Shown: piece by piece, positions 38,100 through 47,182 of the stretch
Numbering within the stretch: the first letter of the stretch is position 1
Layout of the letters: the number at the start of each line of letters is the position of its first letter
The notes under the pieces: model-generated
The model's input: the letters and a program-made list of their open reading frames with translations, nothing else
Told to the model about the DNA's origin: nothing
The model's database searches: none
Assembly: GCA_001587635.1 (NCBI GenBank)
Contig: LNJE01000006.1
Span: 32,006 to 96,005, forward strand
Reading direction: 5' to 3'
Length of the DNA: 64,000 nt
Origin: Methanofastidiosum methylothiophilum
GTDB taxonomy: Archaea; Methanobacteriota_B; Thermococci; Methanofastidiosales; Methanofastidiosaceae
Translations under genes and position numbers: made by a program

Positions 38100-41000
38100 A
38101 TAGTCTTCATAGAAAAAGTCACAATGAAAGGATTCAAATCTTACGGTAATAAAACGTTGACACTTCCTCTTTCAAAAGGATTTACATGTATTGTAGGCCC
38201 TAATGGAAGTGGGAAGTCAAACATAACTGATGCAATTTGTTTTGTTGTTGGAAGAATATCTGCAAAGTCAATGAGAGGAGAGAGGCTCTCAGACTTGATT
38301 TTCAATGGAACAGATGATGAAAAAAAAGCTGAAGAAGCAATTGTTTCTATTACTTTTAACAATGAAGACGGTGGATTTCCCCTCGAAGAAAAAAAAGTTA
38401 CTATTTCTAGAGCAGTTAATCAAAAAGGAGAAGGAGAATACAGGGTCAATGGAAAAAGAGCAACTAGATCTTATGTTTTAGATATTTTTTCATACGTAGG
38501 TGTTAGGCCGGATGGGCATAACATAGTGATGCAGGGGGATATTGCTCATTTTATTAACATGAACTCTGTTGAGAGGAGAGGTATCATAGAAGAAATATCT
38601 GGGATATCGGAATTTGATGACAAAAAAGACAAAGGATTGAGAGAACTTGAGAAGGCCCAGGAAAACATTACAAGAGTAGAGCTTGTAATCTCTGAAGTTA
38701 AAAGTCGCCTGGATAGACTACTTAGAGATAAAAAAGATGCTGAAAGATATCAAGAGATAGATAGAGAAATTAAAAATAAATGGGCTATTTATTATCATAG
38801 TAAATTAAAGGAGCTAGAAGATACAAAGCTCAAACTTGAAACAAACATAGAAAAAAGTCAGAAAGACATTGGAGAATTAAGGGCTTCAGTTACAAAAATC
38901 ATCGAAGACATATCTAACAAAGAAAAAGAACTATTGGAATTAGATGATGAATACAATCGCAAAATGGAAATGGATAGTATTAATATAACTAGAGAAATTG
39001 AGAAGATTAAAGGTAACATTTCTTCAATTAATCAGTCAATAGAATATGAAAAAAAGGAGCTTTCTTCAATAAAAAAAGAAATTGATGAGGCCAAAATAGA
39101 AATATCCGATAATGAACGTAAAATCAAGGAACTTTTAGATAATAAAGCCAAACTTGAAAAAGAAAGCATGGAAGTTGAATCCACTATTAAATCCAAGGAA
39201 GCAGAATATAGAAAGCTTTTGGATTCACTCTCCGGAAAAGATGGTATGTTTCTTAAAATTAAAGAAAGCTTACTGGAAGTCGATAGGAGATTAGAAAAAA
39301 ATAGAAAGGACTATCTTGCATTAAACAAAGAACTTGATTCTTACAATGCCTCTGTTTCTATCCTTGAACAGGATAAGAGGAGAATAGCATCTGATATTAA
39401 AAGAATCGATGATAAACTGCTTGAAATTGAAAAGAAACTAAAAGAAAAAGAATCAAATTTATTGAGTTTTGAATCAAACATTAAAAATAACAATAATGAG
39501 AGCTCCATGTTAAGTCAAAAGTATCAAGACTTAAAATCTGAATTATCGCGCATCGAAACTGAATCAAAACAAGCGTTATCACAGTTTGAAAATTTAAAAG
39601 CCAGAATAAATGTAAAAAAAGAGGCTCAAAATGATATCACAGGCGGTCAAAAGGCCATTGCAGAAATTTTAAAGGCTAAAAATGATAAACTAATACCTGG
39701 TATCTATGGTACTATTTCTGAACTTGGAACCACTAAAGAAGAATATAGCCTTGCCTTAGAAGTTGCAGCCGGGTCTAGACTTACGAATATAGTTGTTGAG
39801 AATGACAATGTTGCAAGGGAATGTGTTAAATTCCTTAAAAATTTAAAAGCTGGGCGTGCGACATTTTTACCTTTAAACAAACTTGTAACCCCAAAAATAA
39901 CGAATGCCCCCAAAACAAAAGGCGTTGTAGGCCTTGCAATTGAGCTTGTAACTTTTGATGAGAAATTTAGAAAAGCGTTTGAATATGTGTTTGGAAGAAC
40001 TTATATAATCGAAAATATTGATGTTTCTAAAAATATTGAGAATACTAGACTTGTAACATTAGATGGGGATCTTGTTGAATCTTCTGGGGCAATAACTGGA
40101 GGATATTACACAAGAAAAAAATTCTCTGTTTCTTTTAACATNGAAGAGGATAACATTTCTTTGATAGATTTGGAGAAGAAGTTATCTGGATATGATTCTA
40201 AAAAGCAATCATTAAAAAAAGANATTGAGAAAATTGAAGAAAATCTGAAGACTCTTAGTATCAAGAAAGCAGAATCTTCNACAGGAATAACTACGATCAA
40301 TAANGAAAAAGTAGAACTAACNAAGGAAACAAACTCTTTACTAAAAGATAAATCTCTACTCGATAAATCTATNGAAGAAATAATTAACAATCTTGAAAAA
40401 CAAAAGAATCTTTATTCAANCACAAAACTTAAAATTGACCCTATTTTAAAAGAAATAAGCAATCTAGAAAAAGAAAAGGCTAATGTTGAGAAAGGTATAG
40501 AAGACTCTGCAGCCGGGGATATTGGAGAGGCGCTAGAACTAGATNTNACAGAACTTAGAAAAAATTATTCTGACATGGCATCTCAGATATCTCACATTAA
40601 TTCTACTCTTGAATACCTAAAACAGTCAAATATTAAATCCTCTGAAAAAATTGATTCAAAGAAACCCCAAGAAGAGCTTCTATTGAAAAAAATATCTGAA
40701 TTAGATGCTAGTTTAAAGGATATCAATGGGACCCTAAAAGAAAAAGAGAAAGAGGACACTTCTATTAAAAATGAATTATCCTCATTCAATCAAAAAAAGA
40801 AAAATCTTTCAACTGACACTGCAAACCTTAGAATTAAAAAAGACACTAAAACAGAAAAAATATCTAAATTAGAATCCGACCTTAACGTATGGGCTTCTGA
40901 AAAAAAGACAATAGTTGAAGACATANCGGAATTTTCTAGACATGCATCTNATTATGAGCCGCCACAAGAATTTTCCAAACATCCTGATAAAGTCAAAATT

Positions 41001-41657
41001 GAAATTGAATCCTTGGAGAGAGAAAGAGAAAAACTGATGCCTATNAATATGAGGGCAATTTTAGAATTTGAGGAAGAGGAAGGAAGGTACAATACTCTAA
41101 AGCTTAGAAGAGACACCCTTATAGATGAGAAGNATGCAATATTAAATTTCATTAGTGAAGTTGAAAAAGAAAAATCAGAAGTTTTNCTTAAAACATTTAA
41201 TGAAATAGCTTCAAACTTCTCAGAAATATTTTCTGAAATATCCCCTGACGGAACAGCACAACTTCTCCTTGAAGTAGANGATAATCCTTTCGAGGGGGGN
41301 GTAATAATAGATGCCAAACCTTTAGGTAAAAATGTAAGAACTGCCGTTGCCCTAAGNGGAGGGGAAAAGGCAATTACTGCATTATCTTTAATNTTTGCCA
41401 TCCAGCGACACAAACCATCTCCTTTCTATATACTCGATGAAGTTGATGCAAANCTTGATGATGCAAATGTGGAAAGAACAGCTGATATGATAAAAAGACA
41501 GGCCGAAAAGACTCAATTTATTTTAATAACCTTGAGAGAAGGAATGATGTCACGAGCAGATAGATTGTTTGGNGTTTCAATGTACAAGAAAGGCCTTTCT
41601 TCAATGGTGGCACTTGAAGTTGAGAAGGTAGTTAGCCAGGAGGAGGCATTAGCCTGA
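38100..41657 (+). CDS. smc: Chromosome segregation ATPase SMC
   Basis: The roughly 1185-residue SMC has an N-terminal ATPase half with the Walker A loop CIVGPNGSGKSN, two long coiled coils around a hinge (IYGTISELGTTKEEYSLALEV near residues 540-640), and the C-terminal half with signature LxGGEKA and Walker B FYILDEVDA. ATA at 38100 is proposed as start: it gives (M)VFIEKVTMKGFKSYG, the usual SMC beginning, seven bases after GAGGTGAT. TTG at 38073 would add nine odd residues. The region 40.1-41.6 kb has about 20 single Ns, mostly third codon positions. The gene is followed by scpA, with overlapping stop and start. Confidence 0.96.
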   Translation: MVFIEKVTMKGFKSYGNKTLTLPLSKGFTCIVGPNGSGKSNITDAICFVVGRISAKSMRGERLSDLIFNGTDDEKKAEEAIVSITFNNEDGGFPLEEKKVTISRAVNQKGEGEYRVNGKRATRSYVLDIFSYVGVRPDGHNIVMQGDIAHFINMNSVERRGIIEEISGISEFDDKKDKGLRELEKAQENITRVELVISEVKSRLDRLLRDKKDAERYQEIDREIKNKWAIYYHSKLKELEDTKLKLETNIEKSQKDIGELRASVTKIIEDISNKEKELLELDDEYNRKMEMDSINITREIEKIKGNISSINQSIEYEKKELSSIKKEIDEAKIEISDNERKIKELLDNKAKLEKESMEVESTIKSKEAEYRKLLDSLSGKDGMFLKIKESLLEVDRRLEKNRKDYLALNKELDSYNASVSILEQDKRRIASDIKRIDDKLLEIEKKLKEKESNLLSFESNIKNNNNESSMLSQKYQDLKSELSRIETESKQALSQFENLKARINVKKEAQNDITGGQKAIAEILKAKNDKLIPGIYGTISELGTTKEEYSLALEVAAGSRLTNIVVENDNVARECVKFLKNLKAGRATFLPLNKLVTPKITNAPKTKGVVGLAIELVTFDEKFRKAFEYVFGRTYIIENIDVSKNIENTRLVTLDGDLVESSGAITGGYYTRKKFSVSFNXEEDNISLIDLEKKLSGYDSKKQSLKKXIEKIEENLKTLSIKKAESXTGITTINXEKVELXKETNSLLKDKSLLDKSXEEIINNLEKQKNLYSXTKLKIDPILKEISNLEKEKANVEKGIEDSAAGDIGEALELDXTELRKNYSDMASQISHINSTLEYLKQSNIKSSEKIDSKKPQEELLLKKISELDASLKDINGTLKEKEKEDTSIKNELSSFNQKKKNLSTDTANLRIKKDTKTEKISKLESDLNVWASEKKTIVEDIXEFSRHASXYEPPQEFSKHPDKVKIEIESLEREREKLMPXNMRAILEFEEEEGRYNTLKLRRDTLIDEKXAILNFISEVEKEKSEVXLKTFNEIASNFSEIFSEISPDGTAQLLLEVXDNPFEGXVIIDAKPLGKNVRTAVALXGGEKAITALSLXFAIQRHKPSPFYILDEVDAXLDDANVERTADMIKRQAEKTQFILITLREGMMSRADRLFXVSMYKKGLSSMVALEVEKVVSQEEALA
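41641..41646 (+). promoter_or_regulatory. Shine-Dalgarno AGGAGG for a CTG start of scpA
   Basis: AGGAGGAGG inside the last codons of smc ends seven bases before CTG 41654. The first ATG in the frame is 51 bases further on and would remove conserved N-terminal residues. Confidence 0.65.
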
Positions 41658-42325
41658 TCCAAGAAGAGGTCCTAATCCCTGAAATAGGGCCAATAGACGT
41701 TCTTATGGACCTTGTTCTTTCAAGGGAGATAGATCCTTGGGATATTGATATAATCGACCTCACAAACAAGTTTTTAGAGAGAATCAGAAAACTAAAAAAT
41801 CTTGACTTAAGGATTTCAGGTAAGACAATACTCACTGCATCTATCCTCTTAAGGATGAAAAGTGAACAGCTAATGAAAGAAGAGCAAAAAGAAGAGATAG
41901 ATGATGAATTTTTTGATTTTTGGGAAGATATCGAAAATGCCGAATTTGAGATTGATGAAATTAAGCCACCATTAAGAAGGAGAAATGTTGGCAAAATGAC
42001 CCTTCCAGAACTTTTTGAAGCTTTAATTGATGCTTTGGAGGAGGGGGAAAAACCCAAAAGAAAGATCATAGCCAAAGTCGGCCCTCAACTTTATCAAATA
42101 GATGAAATAAAGGCGGACATACGAAAACAGGTAGAAAAACTCTATCAATACCTATTGGAGCTAAAGAATCTTAACGACACAATTTATTTTAAAGACCTGC
42201 TTATCGAAAAAACTACAAGAGAGGTAGCAAGACTATTCCTTTACATTTTGTTTCTATATAGCGATAAAAAGATAGAGATCCTGCAGGAAGTGATGTTTGG
42301 GGAAATTCTCATTAAAGTTCTGTAA
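41654..42325 (+). CDS. scpA: Segregation and condensation protein A (ScpA), CTG start
   Basis: The roughly 223-residue kleisin partner bridges the SMC heads. The family N-terminal block GPIDVLMDLVLSREIDPWDIDIIDLTNKFLERI begins upstream of the first ATG (41705). The frame is open from CTG at 41654-41656, which overlaps the smc TGA (CTGA) and lies seven bases after AGGAGG. The C-terminal winged helix contains TTREVARLFLYILFL. No scpB follows. The downstream gene is convergent, overlapping by 14 bases. Confidence 0.9.
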   Translation: MIQEEVLIPEIGPIDVLMDLVLSREIDPWDIDIIDLTNKFLERIRKLKNLDLRISGKTILTASILLRMKSEQLMKEEQKEEIDDEFFDFWEDIENAEFEIDEIKPPLRRRNVGKMTLPELFEALIDALEEGEKPKRKIIAKVGPQLYQIDEIKADIRKQVEKLYQYLLELKNLNDTIYFKDLLIEKTTREVARLFLYILFLYSDKKIEILQEVMFGEILIKVL

Positions 42326-43079
42326 TCTTCTCAATAAAACCCATTTTATAAAGTTTGTAAAAAGCCGAAATATCAAAAAGTTTTGGAATTTCTTTTTCTG
42401 TTACCTGGCCTTTCATATGCATTACTTGTATTACATTAATTTCCTTTTCAGAAAATTCACCAGCCTCCCTTAAATAGGCAATATCAAATGACTTACCTTC
42501 CTTCGAAAGCATATATATATTTTTGAATTTTTTCTTTTTGAATCCACCTTTTGGCAATATCGAAAGGATAAATAGGACAGCTGTAATCACTGAAGTTACC
42601 TTTAGAGCTGGCCGTATTACATTAAGAATATCCTCCCTTATAACTTCCTTATATGTTGAGGACACTTCTATGTTGACTGAAGTATTTGTTGCAAGCAAGG
42701 GTTCTGTTTCAAAAATAAAATAATAAACTTTTGTCTCTTTTGGTACAAAAGGGAAGTCCAATTTGTCTTTTTGATAAAAGAACTCTAAAGGCCTAAGGCT
42801 TTCAGGATCTTTTTGCCACATTAAAAATCCACTTGAATCTGTTAAGGATATATCGATTTTACTAGAAGAAGAAAGCAATATTTGATATATCTTCTTACCT
42901 TCTAGGGGGATGTTGAAATATCTTGGATTATCACTAGAAATAAAAAAAGTATCGCTAAACTCGATTTGTTTGATATCCTTTTTAATAACTTTTTCTTGGC
43001 CGGTGTAATAAACATATAATAGGGGCAACTCTATAAAAAAAACTACGAAAAAGAATATTATTAAATAGTTATACCTCAT
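42312..43079 (-). CDS. Membrane protein, two segments, unknown
   Basis: A 255-residue protein of unknown function. An N-terminal membrane segment (about 4-24, YLIIFFFVVFFIELPLLYVY) is followed by a probable external domain of about 130 residues rich in aromatic and Ser residues. A second membrane segment lies near 155-178 (VTSVITAVLFILSIL). The cytoplasmic C-terminal part (about 205-250) resembles a winged helix (EKEINVIQVMHMKGQVTEKEIPKLF). The ATG at 43079 is favoured, with GGGGTG upstream. A membrane-tethered sensor-regulator is conceivable. Confidence 0.65.
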   Translation of the reverse strand: MRYNYLIIFFFVVFFIELPLLYVYYTGQEKVIKKDIKQIEFSDTFFISSDNPRYFNIPLEGKKIYQILLSSSSKIDISLTDSSGFLMWQKDPESLRPLEFFYQKDKLDFPFVPKETKVYYFIFETEPLLATNTSVNIEVSSTYKEVIREDILNVIRPALKVTSVITAVLFILSILPKGGFKKKKFKNIYMLSKEGKSFDIAYLREAGEFSEKEINVIQVMHMKGQVTEKEIPKLFDISAFYKLYKMGFIEKITEL

Positions 43080-43193
43080 CCCCCGCACCCCAAAGCATTT
43101 CAGAGCTCATAAGCCTCATCATCTTTTTTCAGATTAGCTTTCTCATCACGCAAATCATATACCGTTAGAAAATATATAAACTTTATTAAAAAA

Positions 43194-44162
43194 TTAGTTT
43201 TGGCGCTTATTATCAGGTTTTCTTTCGTGGACAAGCTCAAGGATATCCTCTACATCCTTTGAAGATTTGATTTCTTTTTGGGTGAGTATGGGAACACCTT
43301 TGATACTTTCTTTTACCTTTTTTGCGTCCACAACAAACATAGCATCTTTTTCGGTAATATCCGATATACTTGCTACAATTTCCGCTTTTTTTTCAAATAT
43401 ATAGGTCTTGGTATTTGATATTCCAGTTATTAGAATCTCTCTTTCTTTTAGTAGAGCATTAAAAGGAGTCCTCTTTGTAGGGAAAACTTCAAAACCCTTG
43501 TTGCTTAAATCGCCAAATACTGTTTTTTCAAGATCAGACCTTGCAGCTTCAACAGGGCTTTCATGAATAATCTCACTTTCCTCTTTGCCCCCAACTTTTA
43601 TTATATAAATTGGTTTTGTTATGCCTATGTCTAGCTCCTTTTCAATCTTTAGAACAGAGTCAACACTTATCCTCTTCTCTAAATTCTCAAACTCGTAGAT
43701 AGAGCTTTTTGACACCCCTATTACTTCAGCTAGATGCCCTATAGACATGCCCCTCTTTTCTCTCTCTTCTTTAATCAAATTACCATCCACCTCCACAAAG
43801 AATCCGCCTCTATCAGCATATACCAGTGGAGGATTACCTTCAACGAAAAGATCAACGAGCGTATCAAGAGAAATACAATTAATGTTATGTCTTGAGTATA
43901 CTGTACTGTTCCCAATGGGCCCAAGTTTTGTCTTTATACCAACTACTAATGGTGTCGCCTTAAGAGCTTTAGAGAGAATTTTAAGATCCCAAGCGTGTTC
44001 TTCAGAAAATGTATCAAGATTTACCAATGCCTTAATAATTAGAACTATAAGATTTCTTCTTGCAACAACATCAAAAGAGCACTGAATCCTAGACAGAGCT
44101 ACCTCAAACCCCTCTTTTTTTAATGTTTCAACAATATTTTCTAATAGTTCTGGCTTCTCCAT
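43194..44162 (-). CDS. Archaeal HTH-type transcriptional regulator (XRE domain)
   Basis: The 322-residue protein matches the archaea-wide 'putative HTH-type transcriptional regulatory protein' family. An N-terminal restriction-endonuclease-like region (about 1-115) with a Cys (IQCSFDVVARR) is followed by a XRE-type helix-turn-helix GMSIGHLAEVIGVSKSSIYEFE at about 137-158 and a C-terminal conserved domain. Its targets are unknown. It is divergent from tiaS. Confidence 0.85.
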   Translation of the reverse strand: MEKPELLENIVETLKKEGFEVALSRIQCSFDVVARRNLIVLIIKALVNLDTFSEEHAWDLKILSKALKATPLVVGIKTKLGPIGNSTVYSRHNINCISLDTLVDLFVEGNPPLVYADRGGFFVEVDGNLIKEEREKRGMSIGHLAEVIGVSKSSIYEFENLEKRISVDSVLKIEKELDIGITKPIYIIKVGGKEESEIIHESPVEAARSDLEKTVFGDLSNKGFEVFPTKRTPFNALLKEREILITGISNTKTYIFEKKAEIVASISDITEKDAMFVVDAKKVKESIKGVPILTQKEIKSSKDVEDILELVHERKPDNKRQN

Positions 44163-44183
44163 ATTACTATACTTAGCAGAAAA

Positions 44184-44195
44184 GTTATATAAATA
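44184..44195 (+). promoter_or_regulatory. TATA box for tiaS, leaderless start
   Basis: GTTATATAAATA lies about 20-28 bases before the GTG start of tiaS, so the transcription start would fall at or next to the start codon. No Shine-Dalgarno sequence is present, which fits leaderless translation. Confidence 0.6.
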
Positions 44196-44212
44196 TATAT
44201 CTTCTATTTTTT

Positions 44213-45535
44213 GTGATAATAGGGATTGATGACACAGATTCTGTCAATGGAATGTGTACAACGTATATTGGAACCCTCATTGTAGAGGCTATAAAGGATA
44301 TAGATAGGAACTTAATTAGAGAGCTCCCTAGATTATTGCGTTTGAATCCAAATAACCCCTATAAAACAAGGGGAAATGGTGCAGTTTCAATTAGAGTAAG
44401 GGAAAATATTGATCCCAAAATAGTAGATAAAATTAAATCTGTTTCATTTGATATAATTACTAAATATTCTGAATCTGGCGATAACACAAATCCTGCAATA
44501 GTCTTCCTTGATGACAGCCTAATCACAAAAGAAACTACAGTATTTGCTGAAAGGGCTCTTCATGAAATGCTTTCCATTGAGGAAGCGATCTCTTTACTAA
44601 ACAAAATTGGGGCTGAGTATGAATTTATAGGGAATGGAAGAGGATTAATTGGAGCTTTGGCCTCATGTGCATTAGAGCTAGAGGATTTTACATATGAACT
44701 AATAGTATATAGGAGCCACAACAAAAGGGGGAAAAAAGTTGTGAGTGAGGAAAGCGCCATCCAAATAGAAAAAAACTATTCACCAAGAATATTTTCAAGT
44801 TATGACTTTGAAAACAATAGAATGGTAATTTCCCCACACTCTGACTGCCCAATCCTTTACGGATTAAGAGGCGAATCCCCAGATATTTTGTTAGAAGCTG
44901 CAAATCAAATTAAATCTGAGCCCCCATTCAAAAGAAATCTTTTTGTTACCAATCAAGGTACAGATATGCATCTTGAAGCAAAAAAGATTGATGAAGTTTT
45001 GCCATTCTCATCAGTCATCGTAAAGGGCGTTATCTCTAAAAATCCTTACACTGTTCTTGGCGGGCATGTATTCTTTGAAATATCAAATGGTAAAAAAATC
45101 CTATGTGCTGCATATGAACCTACCAAAGGATTTAGGAACACAATAAGAAAACTATCAAAGGGGGATTTAGTAGTAGCGTACGGCGGTGCACTAGACACTG
45201 AATATGGGCTTACAATAAATCTTGAAAAAATAGAAGTACTAAACTTAGCTGAAATTTTAAAGAGCGAAAAACCAATATGCCCTGTTTGCGGTAATCAGAT
45301 GAAATCAATAGGAAAAGGTAAGGGGTACCGCTGTAAGAAATGCCACACAAAAAACAAGGACTCTTCCGCTGTTCCCATCGACAGAGACATAAAAGTAGGT
45401 CTATACGAAGTACCAATCTGTGCAAAACGTCACCTATCTAAACCCATTTTGCGCTATGGCAGAGAGAGAAATTTTGAAGAAGAAAGATTTAAATTCGACT
45501 ATACTAAGTTTGATATAAAATTTGAAGGGATATAA
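44213..45535 (+). CDS. tiaS: tRNA(Ile2) 2-agmatinylcytidine synthetase (TiaS)
   Basis: The 440-residue ATP-dependent enzyme conjugates agmatine to C34 of tRNA-Ile2 so that it reads AUA. The N-terminal IIGIDDTDSVNGMCTTYIG is the family kinase-like TCKD domain. The middle has an OB-fold (KGVISKNPYTVLGGHVFF) and the C-terminus has a zinc ribbon CPVCGNQM...YRCKKC (about 362-380). The start is GTG with no RBS. Its TAA overlaps the ATG of pncB (TAATG). Confidence 0.95.
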   Translation: MIIGIDDTDSVNGMCTTYIGTLIVEAIKDIDRNLIRELPRLLRLNPNNPYKTRGNGAVSIRVRENIDPKIVDKIKSVSFDIITKYSESGDNTNPAIVFLDDSLITKETTVFAERALHEMLSIEEAISLLNKIGAEYEFIGNGRGLIGALASCALELEDFTYELIVYRSHNKRGKKVVSEESAIQIEKNYSPRIFSSYDFENNRMVISPHSDCPILYGLRGESPDILLEAANQIKSEPPFKRNLFVTNQGTDMHLEAKKIDEVLPFSSVIVKGVISKNPYTVLGGHVFFEISNGKKILCAAYEPTKGFRNTIRKLSKGDLVVAYGGALDTEYGLTINLEKIEVLNLAEILKSEKPICPVCGNQMKSIGKGKGYRCKKCHTKNKDSSAVPIDRDIKVGLYEVPICAKRHLSKPILRYGRERNFEEERFKFDYTKFDIKFEGI

Positions 45536-46683
45536 TGTTTTTTACTGCATCTGAAGAGGATATTAAATCAGGTAAAACTACTGATTTTTATTTTATCAAC
45601 ACAAAAAAAATTTTAGAAAAGAAGAACATAAATAAAAACGTCGTCGTTGAAGTAACTGCCTCGAGTCTTCCAGATAATTACAGATGGGGGATACTCTCTG
45701 GTTTATATGAAGCGCTTTTGCTACTTGAAGGATACAATATTGATGTAAGTGGCCTTAATGAAGGGTCTCTTTTTTATCCACAAGAACCAGTTCTCACAAT
45801 AGAAGGGAACTATAAAGAATTTTGTGACATCGAAACTGCTTTATTAGGTTTCTTATGTCAATCATCAGGGATATCGACTAAATCGGCTAGACTAAAAAAA
45901 ATAGTTGGAGACAAACAAATACTAAGCTTTGGCGTTAGAAGGATGCATCCTTCAATTGCACCAATGATAGATCGAGCAGCATATATAGGCGGATTAGATG
46001 GTTTTTCATGTATAGGTGCAGAAAAAATCACTGGTAAAAAAGCTTCTGGAACAATGCCACATTCACTAATGTTAATGATTGGAAACTCAAAAGAGGCCTT
46101 TGTTTCTTTTGATGAAATAATTGATAAGCAAATCCCAAGAATAATGCTAGCTGACACCTTTTGTGATGAAAAAATAGAAGCGTTAATTGCCGCAGAAAAT
46201 GTGAAAAATCTTTCCGGCGTGAGGCTTGATACCCCAGGGTCTAGAAGGGGCAATATGTCCAAGATAATTCAAGAAGTTAGATGGGAGCTTGATATTAGGG
46301 GGTATAAAGATGTCAAGATATTCCTTTCAGGCGGATTAGACGAAGATTCATTTAAATCAATTAAAGACGCAGATGCTTTTGGTGTGGGGACTTCAGTCTC
46401 AAATGCCAAAACAATTGACTTCGCACTCGATATTGTTGAAGTCGATGGAAAACCTTTTACTAAAAGAGGCAAATTAAGCGGCAAAAAAACTGTTCTTCGA
46501 TGTCCAAAATGTGGAAGTGGCAAAATAACATATGGCAAAACAAATGAAAAATGTGCATGTGGAGAAAAAATGAAATCTATTCAGATAAATTTAATGAAGA
46601 AAGGAAAAATATTAGTTGACTTCGAAGATGCTTCAAACATAAGATCGAATGTATTAAATCAAATCAGTAAAGTTGAGCTCTAA
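45535..46683 (+). CDS. pncB: Nicotinate phosphoribosyltransferase, archaeal type with zinc ribbon
   Basis: The 382-residue enzyme uses nicotinate and PRPP to make nicotinate mononucleotide for NAD. The fold blocks are FSCIGAEKITGKKASGTMPHSLML, NLSGVRLDTPGSRRGN and DAFGVGTSVSNAKT. A C-terminal zinc ribbon CPKCGSGKI...CACGEKM (about 322-345) is typical of the archaeal short form. It is linked by one-base TAATG overlaps to tiaS before and the DUF6884 gene after, giving a tight operon. Confidence 0.92.
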   Translation: MFFTASEEDIKSGKTTDFYFINTKKILEKKNINKNVVVEVTASSLPDNYRWGILSGLYEALLLLEGYNIDVSGLNEGSLFYPQEPVLTIEGNYKEFCDIETALLGFLCQSSGISTKSARLKKIVGDKQILSFGVRRMHPSIAPMIDRAAYIGGLDGFSCIGAEKITGKKASGTMPHSLMLMIGNSKEAFVSFDEIIDKQIPRIMLADTFCDEKIEALIAAENVKNLSGVRLDTPGSRRGNMSKIIQEVRWELDIRGYKDVKIFLSGGLDEDSFKSIKDADAFGVGTSVSNAKTIDFALDIVEVDGKPFTKRGKLSGKKTVLRCPKCGSGKITYGKTNEKCACGEKMKSIQINLMKKGKILVDFEDASNIRSNVLNQISKVEL

Positions 46684-47147
46684 TGAAGATTTTACTTGCC
46701 ACCGCATGTGGAGCAAAAAAAAATAAAGGTAGAATGCCAGCAATTGACCTCTATAAATCTTCAAGGATTAAAGCTGTTAATAATAGGAGAGATGGTGCAG
46801 ATTTTGCAGTATTAAGTGCCAAATATGGCCTTATCTACCCTGATAGGGTCATAAGAGATTATGAGAAAATACTTGATTCAAAAGGAGTTAAAAAACTCAT
46901 TCCCCAAGTTACAGAATTTATTAAGATCTATGATCTCATAGTCTTTTTTAAAGGAGGATCTAGGGGGGAGTATAGGGATCTAATAAAAAGTGCATCGGAA
47001 ATGGCAAATAAACCACTTGTAATGATAGGAAATAGAAATCAAGAGGATATTGGAAAGCTTGAGGAACTATTACTTAGATGCACAAAAGGGGATTTAGAAA
47101 AAATAAACGATATCGCACCTTCAATTGAAACTTACAATATATTATAG
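46683..47147 (+). CDS. DUF6884 (YaaA-like) protein
   Basis: The 154-residue protein has the DUF6884 signature: LLATACGAKKNKGRMPAIDLYKSSR, DFAVLSAKYGLI and DYEKIL. This family is related to the peroxide-stress YaaA group and to DNA-base-modification associated proteins, and its role is not settled. The first Cys (Cys9) is in the usual place. Third gene of the tiaS-pncB unit, with a TAATG overlap, followed 35 bases later by priL. Confidence 0.78.
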   Translation: MKILLATACGAKKNKGRMPAIDLYKSSRIKAVNNRRDGADFAVLSAKYGLIYPDRVIRDYEKILDSKGVKKLIPQVTEFIKIYDLIVFFKGGSRGEYRDLIKSASEMANKPLVMIGNRNQEDIGKLEELLLRCTKGDLEKINDIAPSIETYNIL

Positions 47148-47182
47148 AAAACTATATTAAATCACACCAGATTTAATTTTTT

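Noticed and set aside
38141..41413. Antisense frames within smc
   Set aside because: Ser-rich shadows of the coiled-coil codons; no start signals or families.
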